DNA of 64,000 bases, taken from contig NZ_FQZZ01000002.1 in the NCBI RefSeq assembly GCF_900142185.1, positions 1 through 64,000 of the forward strand. Direction: 5' to 3'. Made by a program: the position numbers and the translations under genes. This DNA is from Lutimaribacter pacificus. GTDB taxonomy: Bacteria; Pseudomonadota; Alphaproteobacteria; Rhodobacterales; Rhodobacteraceae. Positions 56,943 through 64,000 of the stretch are shown piece after piece. Position 1 is the stretch's first letter, and each line of letters begins with the position of its first letter. Below the pieces are notes generated by a model. It did no database searches and was not told the DNA's origin. It worked only from the letters and a program-made list of their open reading frames with translations.

Positions 56943-57536
56943 CTACCACACACTGTCCCACAGTTGCCAGATCGCCGCCCCCAGCGCGGCGATGAAGGTA
57001 TAGCCCAGCACGACGAACAGCCCGTCCCGCGTGACCAGCCCGATGGCCAGAAGCGATACGGCGGTGGCGCCGATCGAGGTGACCATCGGCAGCGGTTCGA
57101 GGATCGGCCAGGGCAGGGCGGTGGCCATGATCGTCAGCACCACCATCCATTTCAGCGGGCGATGTGTCAGGAAGGGCAGGCGGCGTCTTGTGCGGCGGTC
57201 GATCCAGCCCAGCGGCCCGTGCAGGAAGTCGATGGCGCGGTCCATCCGGTCGCGGTGCAGGCTGCGGTCGAGCAGCAGGGCCGGCAGCCACAGGTGATCG
57301 CGCCCCAGCAGATATTGCGCCGTTATCGTCACGATGATCACCATGCCCGCCGTCGGCAGCCCCGGGATCGCCGAAAGCGGCGAGACCAGGATCAGCCCGG
57401 TCAGCAGGATCGTCGCAGAAAACGACCGGTCGCCGATATGGCCGAGGATCTGGCGCAACGACACCTGGTCGGCGCCGTCGTCGGGGCGCAGCGCCTCGAG
57501 CAGGTCGCGCAGGGTGTCGGGGCCGGCGGCGGACAT
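56943..57536 (-). CDS. exoD: Exopolysaccharide synthesis protein ExoD
   Basis: 197-residue membrane protein of the ExoD family, with the N-terminal LRDLLEALRPDDGADQVSLRQILGHIGDRS and several hydrophobic segments (about 40-80, 125-195). ExoD affects exopolysaccharide production and symbiosis in rhizobia; its biochemical role is unclear. The start at 57536 shares a base with the stop of the upstream SDR gene (TGATG). It is convergent with dxs with 14 bases between. Confidence 0.85.
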   Translation of the reverse strand: MSAAGPDTLRDLLEALRPDDGADQVSLRQILGHIGDRSFSATILLTGLILVSPLSAIPGLPTAGMVIIVTITAQYLLGRDHLWLPALLLDRSLHRDRMDRAIDFLHGPLGWIDRRTRRRLPFLTHRPLKWMVVLTIMATALPWPILEPLPMVTSIGATAVSLLAIGLVTRDGLFVVLGYTFIAALGAAIWQLWDSVW

Positions 57537-58390
57537 CAGGGCGCTCCGTCGAGGATCGCGCGCAGCCCCTCGCGGTAGGTGGGGTAGCGCAGGGTCACGC
57601 CCAGGTCGTCCTTGATCCGGTCGTTCGAGACACGCTTGGATTCGGAATAGAAGCTGCGGGCCATGGGGCCGAGATCGGCCTCGGCGAAATCCTGTTCGGG
57701 GGGCACCGGCAGGCCAAGCAGGTTGGCGGCGTGGGCGATCACGTCCTGCGGCGGTGCGGGATCGTCGTCGCAGACATTGTAGACCGCGCCGGGGTCGGGG
57801 CGCGCGATCGAGGCCAGCAACACCTGCACGATGTCGTCGACATGGGTGCGGGAGAATACCTGGCCCGGCTTGACGATCCGGCGCGCGGTGCCGTTGCGCA
57901 GCTTTTCGAACGGGCCGCGACCGGGGCCGTAGATGCCGGCCAGGCGGAAGATGTGCAACGGCAGGCCGGGAATGGCGGCCCATGCGGCCTCGGCCGCCAC
58001 GCGCCGTTCGCCGCGCCTTGTGGCGGGCGTCAGCGGTGCGGTCTCGTCGACCCAGCCGCCCCGGCGATCGCCATAGACCCCGGTGGTGGACAGGTATCCG
58101 GCCCATGCCAGCCGGGATGCGGCACCGGCGATTTCCTGCCCATAGAGCGGCAGCACCGGGTCGCCCTGCGCATCGGGCCCTGCCGAACACAGCAGGTGAG
58201 TCGCCCGGGCGATGACGTCGGCGATATCGTCCTGCCCCCATAGCAGGGGGGTGACGCACTGCGCGGTCAAGTCACTGATTTTCGAAGGATTCCGCGTGGT
58301 TCCAAAGACCTGCCACCCGGCCGGGACCAGCCGCCGCGCAAGGGCCTGGGCCACGTATCCGTGGCCGAATGAGAGCAGGATTTTTTCCAT
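57536..58390 (-). CDS. NAD-dependent epimerase/SDR family protein (YeeZ-like)
   Basis: 284-residue extended SDR with an N-terminal glycine loop (LLSFGHGYVAQALARRL), LSTTGVYGDRRGGWVDE, HIFRLAGIYGPGRGP and an NVCDDDPAPP segment, as in YeeZ-type oxidoreductases. The start at 58390 is chosen over the first possible codon 30 bases upstream because MEKILLSFGHGYVA begins the fold directly. It is divergent from paaA and its start lies 38 bases from the paa inverted repeat. Substrate unknown. Confidence 0.82.
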   Translation of the reverse strand: MEKILLSFGHGYVAQALARRLVPAGWQVFGTTRNPSKISDLTAQCVTPLLWGQDDIADVIARATHLLCSAGPDAQGDPVLPLYGQEIAGAASRLAWAGYLSTTGVYGDRRGGWVDETAPLTPATRRGERRVAAEAAWAAIPGLPLHIFRLAGIYGPGRGPFEKLRNGTARRIVKPGQVFSRTHVDDIVQVLLASIARPDPGAVYNVCDDDPAPPQDVIAHAANLLGLPVPPEQDFAEADLGPMARSFYSESKRVSNDRIKDDLGVTLRYPTYREGLRAILDGAP

Positions 58391-58427
58391 GCACGATAAA
58401 TGGGTTAGGCGCCCTGCCATGGCAAGT

Positions 58428-58470
58428 GTTACAAAAATTGCTTTGAGTGTTGTGTTTTGTAACTTATAAC
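58428..58470 (+). promoter_or_regulatory. Promoter and inverted repeat in front of paaABCDE
   Basis: GTTACAAAA (58428-58436) and TTTTGTAAC (58455-58463) are perfect 9-bp arms spaced by 18 bases. They bracket a likely promoter: -35 TTGAGT (58443-58448), 16-base spacer, -10 TATAAC (58465-58470), with paaA starting 28 bases later after AGGAGG. TetR-type PaaR or another repressor could bind here. No paaX or paaR gene is in the window. Confidence 0.65.
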
Positions 58471-58498
58471 ATGTTCAGCGAACAGCAGGAGGCCAGCC

Positions 58499-59482
58499 AT
58501 GTATAGCCAGGGTCTGATCGGTGCCGATGGCAGCACCACGGAAACGCCGGAATTCCTTGATACCTTCCAGAAGCGCATCGACGCCGAGCAGAAGATCGAG
58601 CCGACCGACGCGATGCCCGAGGGCTATCGCCGGACGCTGGTGCGCCAGATCGGCCAGCATGCCCATTCCGAGATTGTCGGTATGCTCCCCGAGGGCAACT
58701 GGATCACCCGCGCGCCGTCGCTGCGCCGCAAGGCCGCGCTGCTGGCCAAGGTGCAGGACGAGGGCGGGCACGGTCTGTATCTCTATTCCGCCGCCGAAAC
58801 GCTGGGCGTGAGCCGCGAGCAGATGACCGAGGAGCTGCATTCGGGCAAGGCGAAGTATTCGTCGATCTTCAACTACCCGACGCTGACCTGGGCGGATATC
58901 GGCATCATCGGCTGGCTGGTCGACGGCGCCGCGATCATGAACCAGATCCCGCTGTGTCGCTGTTCCTTTGGCCCCTATGCCCGCGCGATGATCCGGGTCT
59001 GCAAGGAGGAATCGTTCCACCAGCGGCAGGGATACGAGATCGTCATGACGCTGGCGCAGGGCACGCCGGAGCAGAAGGCGATGGCGCAGGATGCGCTGAA
59101 CCGCTGGTGGTGGCCGTCGATCATGATGTTCGGCCCGCACGACGCCGACAGCCAGCACTCGGATCAGAGCATGGCGTGGAAGATCAAGCGGTTCACCAAT
59201 GACGAGCTGCGCCAGAAATTCATCGACGCCACGGTGCCGCAGGCCGAGTATCTTGACCTGACGATCCCTGACCCGGACCTGAAATGGAACGAGGCAAAGC
59301 AGGGTTACGACCACGGGCCGATCGACTGGGACGAGTTCTGGCGCGTGGTCAAGGGCCACGGGCCGATGGCGCGCGACCGGATAAAGGACCGCAAGGCCGC
59401 CTGGGACAACGGCGCCTGGGTGCGCGAGGCGGCACTGACCCATGCCGAAAAGCGCCGCGCGCGCAAGATGGCGGCGGAGTGA
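58499..59482 (+). CDS. paaA: 1,2-phenylacetyl-CoA epoxidase subunit A
   Basis: 327-residue catalytic subunit of the di-iron monooxygenase that epoxidises the ring of phenylacetyl-CoA. Metal ligands are visible in HSEIVG (E58), DEGGHG (E88, H91) and EESFHQ (E171, H174). Length and sequence are those of PaaA. AGGAGG precedes the start. First gene of paaABCDE; a 105-base gap with a repeat separates it from paaB, so the operon may be processed there. Confidence 0.95.
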   Translation: MYSQGLIGADGSTTETPEFLDTFQKRIDAEQKIEPTDAMPEGYRRTLVRQIGQHAHSEIVGMLPEGNWITRAPSLRRKAALLAKVQDEGGHGLYLYSAAETLGVSREQMTEELHSGKAKYSSIFNYPTLTWADIGIIGWLVDGAAIMNQIPLCRCSFGPYARAMIRVCKEESFHQRQGYEIVMTLAQGTPEQKAMAQDALNRWWWPSIMMFGPHDADSQHSDQSMAWKIKRFTNDELRQKFIDATVPQAEYLDLTIPDPDLKWNEAKQGYDHGPIDWDEFWRVVKGHGPMARDRIKDRKAAWDNGAWVREAALTHAEKRRARKMAAE

Positions 59483-59528
59483 CGCCGGCAGGGATGGGGG
59501 CGCATCGCCCCGCCTGCCGGCCCGCTTT

Positions 59529-59580
59529 CCGGGGGCGCTGCCCCCGGACCCCCGGAGTATTTTTCAGAACGATGAAAGGA
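59529..59580 (+). repeat. Dispersed intergenic repeat, copy E with hairpin
   Basis: CCGGGGGC, GCT, GCCCCCGG forms a perfect 8-bp hairpin at 59529-59547, followed by CCCCCGGAGTATTTTTC and AGAACGATGAAAGGA. The core GAGTATTT...GAACGATGAA (59555-59577, one extra T) matches the other copies. It sits between paaA and paaB, and its end runs into the ribosome binding site of paaB. Confidence 0.75.
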
Positions 59581-59587
59581 TGAGGCC

Positions 59588-59872
59588 ATGACGCAAGCGA
59601 CGCCTCTTTGGGAAGTGTTCATCCGGCCCCGCAACGGGCTGAGCCACAAGCATGTGGGGTCGATCCATGCCGCGGACGAGGTGATGGCGGTGCAGGCGGC
59701 GCGCGATGTCTATACGCGGCGCGGCGAGGGCACGTCGATCTGGGTCGTGCGCTCGGCCGATATCGTGGCGAGCGATCCCGACCAGGCCGGCGAGAATTTC
59801 GAGCCGACCGCCGACAAGATCTATCGCCACCCGACATTCTACGAGATCCCCGAAGACGTGGGGCATATGTGA
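59588..59872 (+). CDS. paaB: 1,2-phenylacetyl-CoA epoxidase subunit B
   Basis: 94-residue small subunit of the epoxidase (TPLWEVFIRPRNGLSHKHVGS, MAVQAARDVYTRRGEG, SIWVVRS). It lies at the PaaA-PaaC contact and is needed for activity. The GGATGAGG before its ATG overlaps the end of the repeat. It shares one base with paaC (TGATG). Confidence 0.95.
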   Translation: MTQATPLWEVFIRPRNGLSHKHVGSIHAADEVMAVQAARDVYTRRGEGTSIWVVRSADIVASDPDQAGENFEPTADKIYRHPTFYEIPEDVGHM

Positions 59873-60621
59873 TGGCTGTGTTCGAGGCGATCCTGGAGCT
59901 GGCGGACGATCACCTGGTGCTGGGCCACCGGATCAGCGAGTGGTGCGGCCACGCGCCGATGCTGGAAGAAGACCTGGCGATGCCGAACATGGCGCTGGAC
60001 CTGATCGGCACCGCGCGCACGCTGTATGATCGCGCGGCCATGCTGGAGGGCAAGGGCCGGTCCGAGGATGACATGGCCTATCTGCGCGGTGAGCGGGAGT
60101 ATCGCAACTGCCTGCTGGTCGAGCGCCCGAACGAGGATTTCGCGCATACCATGCTGCGCTCGCTCTATTTCGCGGCGTTCATGCGGCCGTTCTGGCTGGC
60201 AACGCTGGAAATGACGACTGACGAGACCGTGCGCGGGGTGGCGGGCAAGGCCGAAAAGGAAATGGCCTATCACATCCGCCATGCCGGGGAATGGGTGATC
60301 CGGCTGGGCGACGGGACCGAGGAAAGCGCGCGGCGGATGCGTGACGCGGTGGCGGCGCTGCATATCTATACCGGCGAGCTGTTCGAAAGCTCGCCCGCGG
60401 CGACCGAAGCCGAGGCCGAAGGGGTGTTGCCGGTTCGTGCGGATATGCGCGCGGCCTGGGAAGATGTGATCGGCCAGGTATTCGCCGAGGCGCTGCTGGA
60501 GGCGCCCGAGGTGCCGTATCCCCAGACCGGCGGGCGCAAGGGGCTGCATGGCGAGGGGCTGGGCCATCTGCTGGCCGAGATGCAATCGGTCTATCGCGCC
60601 CATCCCGGGGCCACGTGGTGA
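59872..60621 (+). CDS. paaC: 1,2-phenylacetyl-CoA epoxidase subunit C
   Basis: 249-residue structural subunit, with a ferritin-like fold that resembles PaaA but is not catalytic (LVLGHRISEWCGHAPMLEEDLA, EMAYHIRHAGEWVIRLGDGT). The start at 59872 is coupled to paaB. The frame can be extended upstream through paaB but that part is only a shadow. It overlaps paaD by a few bases. Confidence 0.93.
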   Translation: MAVFEAILELADDHLVLGHRISEWCGHAPMLEEDLAMPNMALDLIGTARTLYDRAAMLEGKGRSEDDMAYLRGEREYRNCLLVERPNEDFAHTMLRSLYFAAFMRPFWLATLEMTTDETVRGVAGKAEKEMAYHIRHAGEWVIRLGDGTEESARRMRDAVAALHIYTGELFESSPAATEAEAEGVLPVRADMRAAWEDVIGQVFAEALLEAPEVPYPQTGGRKGLHGEGLGHLLAEMQSVYRAHPGATW

Positions 60622-61109
60622 GCGTGTGCTGGCAGGGAACCGGCGAGGCGGCATGGGAGGCTGCGGCCTCGGTGCCCGACCCCGAGGTGCCCTGCGTGAC
60701 GGTGGCCGATCTGGGCATTTTGCGCTGGGTCAGGGTCGAAGACGGGGTGGCGGTGGCCGGTGTCACGCCGACCTATTCGGGCTGCCCGGCGACGCTGGCG
60801 ATCGAGCTGGCGATCGAGGCGGCGTTGCGGGATGCCGGGTTCGACGCGCGGATCGAACGCGTGCTGACGCCGCCCTGGACGACCGACTGGATCACCGATG
60901 AAGGCCGCGAGAAACTGCGCGACTATGGCATCGCCCCGCCCGAGGAAAGCGGCGGCAAGGCCACGCTGTTCGGCGCGGCGCAGGTGACCTGCCCGCGCTG
61001 CGGCAGCCGCGAGACCGAGCGTCTGTCCGAGTTCGGCTCGACCGCGTGCAAGGCGCAGTATCGCTGCCTGAGCTGCCGCGAGCCGTTCGATTATTTCAAA
61101 TGCATCTGA
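60618..61109 (+). CDS. paaD: Phenylacetate degradation protein PaaD
   Basis: 163-residue MIP18/SufT-like protein. It has the N-terminal PDPEVPCVTVADLGILR and the C-terminal cysteine set CPRCG, ACKAQYRCLSC and FKCI. It supports epoxidase assembly, probably iron-sulfur insertion into PaaE. Two adjacent GTG codons (60615, 60618) can start it; the second gives a GTGA overlap with the paaC stop. Confidence 0.92.
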   Translation: MSVCWQGTGEAAWEAAASVPDPEVPCVTVADLGILRWVRVEDGVAVAGVTPTYSGCPATLAIELAIEAALRDAGFDARIERVLTPPWTTDWITDEGREKLRDYGIAPPEESGGKATLFGAAQVTCPRCGSRETERLSEFGSTACKAQYRCLSCREPFDYFKCI

Positions 61110-61119
61110 GGGGGGCACG

Positions 61120-62160
61120 ATGTTCCACGACCTGACCATTCGCGCCGTGCGGCAGGAAACGCCCGACGCGGTTTCGATCACCTTCGACACGCCCGCGGCG
61201 GGGTTCGACTGGCAGCCGGGGCAGTACCTGACCCTGCGCGCCGATGTGCAGGGCGAGGATGCGCGGCGGTCCTATTCCATCGCGTCACTGCCCGGCGCGC
61301 CGCTGACCGTGGGCGTCAAGAGGGTCGAAGGCGGGATGTTCTCGACCTTTTGCCAGGGGCTGAAGCCGGGCGACCGCATCCGTGTGATGCCGCCCGAGGG
61401 CCGGTTCGTGACGCATGGCGAGGAGGATATCGTGCTGATCGCCGCCGGATCGGGGATCACGCCGATGGTGTCGATTGCCGGCGCTGCGCTGGCGCGGGGC
61501 GCGCGGGTGACGCTGATCTACGGCAACCGCAATTTCGGGTCGATCATGTTCCGCGAACAGCTGGATGCGCTGAAGGATCGGTATGTCGACCGGTTTACCC
61601 TGATCCACGTGCTGAGCCGCGAGCCGCAGGATGTCGACCTGCTGAACGGGCGGATCACCGGCGAAAAGGTCGCCGCGCTGGGCCGTGCGGGCGCTGTCGA
61701 TCTGGCGGGGGCCGACGGGATATTCCTGTGCGGGCCGGGCGACATGATCGACGATGTGACCGCCATGCTGGACGGGCAGGGCATCGCGCGTGAGCGGATT
61801 CATTTCGAACGCTTCTACCAGGATGGCGAGGTGCCGCGCGCGCCGAAATCGGCCGCGGCCGAGGCAGCCGCGGAACACAGTGCGCAGGTCGAGGTGATCC
61901 TGGACGGCGCGCGCCGGCAATTCACCGTGACCGCCGGGGACGATACCGTGCTGGACGCCGCCGCGCGGCAGGGGCTGGAGCTGCCCTATTCCTGCAAGGG
62001 CGGCATGTGCTGCACCTGCCGCTGCAAGGTGTCGGAGGGCAGCGCCGAGATGGCGGTGAATTACTCGCTGGAGCCGTGGGAGCTGGAGGCCGGGTTCACG
62101 CTGGCCTGCCAGACGCGGCCGACGAGCGAAAAGCTGGTGCTGGATTTCGACGCGGCGTGA
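61120..62160 (+). CDS. paaE: 1,2-phenylacetyl-CoA epoxidase reductase subunit E
   Basis: 346-residue reductase. A ferredoxin-NADP reductase-type module (RRSYSIAS for FAD, then IAAGSGITPM for NADPH) is followed by a plant-type 2Fe-2S domain with C292, C297, C300 and C330. It passes electrons from NADPH to the di-iron centre of PaaA. Last gene of paaABCDE, ending one base before the convergent metallophosphatase gene. paaK, paaZ, paaG and paaJ are absent nearby. Confidence 0.94.
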   Translation: MFHDLTIRAVRQETPDAVSITFDTPAAGFDWQPGQYLTLRADVQGEDARRSYSIASLPGAPLTVGVKRVEGGMFSTFCQGLKPGDRIRVMPPEGRFVTHGEEDIVLIAAGSGITPMVSIAGAALARGARVTLIYGNRNFGSIMFREQLDALKDRYVDRFTLIHVLSREPQDVDLLNGRITGEKVAALGRAGAVDLAGADGIFLCGPGDMIDDVTAMLDGQGIARERIHFERFYQDGEVPRAPKSAAAEAAAEHSAQVEVILDGARRQFTVTAGDDTVLDAAARQGLELPYSCKGGMCCTCRCKVSEGSAEMAVNYSLEPWELEAGFTLACQTRPTSEKLVLDFDAA

Positions 62161-62886
62161 TCAGGCCAGCCTGACCCGGCCTTTTTGGGTCAGCTCCCAC
62201 ACATCGCCGTCCTGGAACAGGGCGGCGGTGACCTTGCGGCCATAGCCCGCGCCGCTGTCGAGATTGACGCGGTTTCCGTAATTTCTGGCTGTTTCGACCG
62301 GGGTATGGCCGTGCACGATCAGCGCGCCATGATCGCGCGGGTCGTCGTGAAACTCTTGCCGTATCCACAACAGGTCGGTTTCCGATTGCGCATCCAGCGC
62401 CACGCCGGGGCGGATGCCGGCATGGGCAAAGAACAGCCCGCCGACGCGATGCGAGAGTTTCAGGTCGCGCAGGAATTGCGCGTGGTGCGCGGGCACCTGC
62501 GCGCGGATTTCATTGGCCAGTTCGAACATGCGGCGGCCTTCCACCTCTGTCACGCCGTAAGAGGCCACGGTTTCGCGCCCGCCGATCCGGTCGTGCAGCC
62601 AGTGATAGCCGACCAGCATATAGGGATCGTGCCGGGGCGGGGTTTCCAGGTACCATTCCATCATCCGGTCGTGATTGCCCTTGAGGCAGGTCCAGTCGCG
62701 CCCGTCGGTGCGGCCCCGCGACAAAAGCTCGATCACGCCCCGGCTGTCGGGGCCGCGGTCGACGTAATCGCCCAGAAACACGACGGGCGCATCGGCGCCG
62801 CCATCCGCCTCGATCAGGGAAAGCGCGTCTTCGAGCCGGGCAAGCTGGCCATGAATGTCGCCGACGGCGTAGATGGGATCGGTCAT
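62161..62886 (-). CDS. Metallophosphoesterase (serine/threonine phosphatase type)
   Basis: 241-residue calcineurin-fold phosphatase with the metal motifs GDIHGQ (9-14), GDYVDRGPDS, GNHD and the later HAGIRPG and HGHTPV. Such proteins act on phosphoproteins or dinucleoside polyphosphates (PrpA, ApaH relatives). It is convergent with paaE and is separated from serA, upstream on the same strand, by 112 bases with a strong terminator. Substrate not predictable. Confidence 0.87.
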   Translation of the reverse strand: MTDPIYAVGDIHGQLARLEDALSLIEADGGADAPVVFLGDYVDRGPDSRGVIELLSRGRTDGRDWTCLKGNHDRMMEWYLETPPRHDPYMLVGYHWLHDRIGGRETVASYGVTEVEGRRMFELANEIRAQVPAHHAQFLRDLKLSHRVGGLFFAHAGIRPGVALDAQSETDLLWIRQEFHDDPRDHGALIVHGHTPVETARNYGNRVNLDSGAGYGRKVTAALFQDGDVWELTQKGRVRLA

Positions 62887-62943
62887 GTCATGGCCTTAGC
62901 GGAAATGCGGGGCGGGAAAAAGGCGCTTGCCCCGCCGCAGGAC

Positions 62944-62977
62944 AAAAGGCGCCACCCCGGCGGAGGTGGCGCCTTTT
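62944..62977. terminator. Rho-independent terminator after serA
   Basis: AAAAGGCGCCACC (62944-62956) and GGTGGCGCCTTTT (62965-62977) are perfect 13-bp arms, loop 8 bases. On the minus strand it ends in a T-run and lies 22 bases after the serA stop; because it has A/T tracts on both sides it may act either way. Confidence 0.85.
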
Positions 62978-62998
62978 AGTGTCGCGTATCGCGCGGGA

Positions 62999-64000
62999 TC
63001 AGGCTACGTCGAATTCCAGCGGCTTGATCTGGCGGAAAAGGCCGGTGTCATGCAGCGCCGTCAGCACCGAGGCGGGCGGTTCCGCATCGAGATAGAGCAG
63101 CGCGATCGCCTCGCCCCCGGCGGCCGCGCGGCCAAGGGTGAAGTTGGCGATGTTGACGCCATTGGTGCCCATCGTCTGGCCCAGCGTGCCGATGATGCCG
63201 GGCACGTCCTCGTTCGTGGTGTAGAGCATGTGGCTGCCCACCTCGGCGTCGATATTGATGCCCTTGATCTGGATGAAGCGCGGCTTGCCGTCCGAGAACA
63301 CGGTGCCCGCGACGGACCGCTCGCGCTTGTCGGTGACGACGGTGACCTTGATATACCCTTCGAACGCGCCGGATTTGTCCTGGTTCGTCGTGCTGATCTT
63401 GATCCCGCGTTCCTTGGCGATCACGGGGGCCGAGACCATGTTCACATCCGGGTTCACCTTTTTCATGATGCCCGACACGACCGAGCAGTTCAGCGCCTCG
63501 AGGTTCATCGCGGCGACGACACCGTCGTAAAGGATGTTGATGGCCTTGATCGGCTCGTCCGTCATCTGGCCGATGAAGCTGCCCAGATGCCCGGCAAGCG
63601 ACACCCACGGGCCCATGACCTTGGCCTCTTCGGCGGTCATCGACGGCATGTTCAGCGCGTTTTCCACCGCGCCGTCCAGCAGGTAGTTCGACATCTGTTC
63701 GGCCACCTGCAAGGCCACGTTTTCCTGTGCCTCGGTGGTGGCGGCGCCCAGATGCGGGGTGCAGACCACGTTGGGCAGGTTGAAAAGCGGGTTTTCGGTG
63801 GCCGGTTCGACGCTGAACACGTCGAAGGCCGCGCCGGCGACATGGCCCGATTTCAGCAGGTCGGCCAGCGCCTCTTCGTCGACAAGGCCGCCGCGGGCGC
63901 AGTTGATGACGCGCACGCCCTTCCTGGTCTTTTCAAGGTTTTCGCGGCTGAGGATGTTGCGGGTCTGGTCGGTCAGCGGAACGTGCAGCGTGATGAAATC
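62999..64000 (-). CDS. serA: D-3-phosphoglycerate dehydrogenase, C-terminal part
   Basis: The frame is open to the right edge, so the N terminus is missing; 333 residues are visible. It contains the end of the NAD-binding domain (TLHVPLTDQTRNILS, VINCARGGLVDEEAL, TPHLGAATTEAQ with the catalytic histidine), the allosteric substrate-binding domain and a C-terminal ACT domain (NEDVPGIIGTLGQTMG). This is the long form of SerA that commits 3-phosphoglycerate to serine and may be feedback-regulated by serine through ACT. Confidence 0.92.
   Translation of the reverse strand, partial: DFITLHVPLTDQTRNILSRENLEKTRKGVRVINCARGGLVDEEALADLLKSGHVAGAAFDVFSVEPATENPLFNLPNVVCTPHLGAATTEAQENVALQVAEQMSNYLLDGAVENALNMPSMTAEEAKVMGPWVSLAGHLGSFIGQMTDEPIKAINILYDGVVAAMNLEALNCSVVSGIMKKVNPDVNMVSAPVIAKERGIKISTTNQDKSGAFEGYIKVTVVTDKRERSVAGTVFSDGKPRFIQIKGINIDAEVGSHMLYTTNEDVPGIIGTLGQTMGTNGVNIANFTLGRAAAGGEAIALLYLDAEPPASVLTALHDTGLFRQIKPLEFDVA

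Noticed and set aside
56943-58259. Single 438-residue ORF covering exoD and the upstream SDR region
   Set aside because: The N-terminal half is an out-of-frame shadow of the SDR gene; exoD proper starts at 57536 with a TGATG junction.

Overview
The window is high-GC, gene-dense DNA that looks like a Rhodobacterales alphaproteobacterium (Roseobacter/Paracoccaceae type). The main reasons are the petP-petR pair beside ilvE and an ispA-dxs isoprenoid block, a VPLPA-CTERM surface protein, selU with a SelD-oxidoreductase fusion, a TRAP uptake system, a PotFGHI/PuuB/SpuC-type polyamine locus, and a short intergenic repeat of the GAGTATTT type. The assignment is by protein recognition only; no search was run.

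Layout. (1) 0-0.9 kb: the tail of an unidentified gene and a tRNA-Thr(CGU). (2) 0.9-19.7 kb: a catabolic block with visibly lower GC than the rest. It holds a TRAP transporter (dctPQM), a 3-oxoacid CoA-transferase (pcaIJ-like), a fused indolepyruvate-type 2-oxoacid oxidoreductase, an HSDL2-like SDR, three regulators (PadR, Crp/Fnr, AraC), a FadB/FadJ-type bifunctional enzyme, a thiolase, an acyl-CoA ligase, a small ORF and a DmdC-like acyl-CoA dehydrogenase. Together these can import a carboxylate, activate it and run it through a beta-oxidation-like spiral. The substrate is not known. (3) 19.8-24.1 kb: an FtsX/MacB-type ABC exporter with an HlyD-like adaptor. (4) 24.1-28.3 kb: a marR-iorA-iorB operon, a second and split copy of the oxidoreductase. 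(5) 28.5-31.7 kb: selU and a SelD fusion, convergent and overlapping. (6) 31.8-34.3 kb: matB and a DMT permease. (7) 34.4-42.0 kb: potFGHI-puuB, a GntR regulator and a SpuC-like aminotransferase, with two matching operator sites. (8) 42.2-49.6 kb: a DoeA-like ectoine hydrolase, a second PotABCD-like importer, an SDR and cobO. (9) 49.7-58.4 kb: VPLPA-CTERM protein, ilvE, petPR, a deacetylase, xseB, ispA, dxs, exoD and an epimerase-like SDR. (10) 58.5-64 kb: paaABCDE, a metallophosphatase and the 3' part of serA.

Themes. IorAB could turn phenylpyruvate into phenylacetyl-CoA, the substrate of the PaaABCDE epoxidase 30 kb away. All three genes for solute-binding proteins (dctP, potF, potD-like) are followed at once by a strong GC-rich stem-loop before the next gene, which fits uneven expression inside operons. 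Several regulators sit beside clear palindromes (PadR, MarR, PetP, GntR, and an unknown paa regulator). I see no insertion sequence, CRISPR array, rRNA or replication origin. The most novel candidate is the 0.9-19.7 kb catabolic block; its function is inferred from enzyme classes, not demonstrated.
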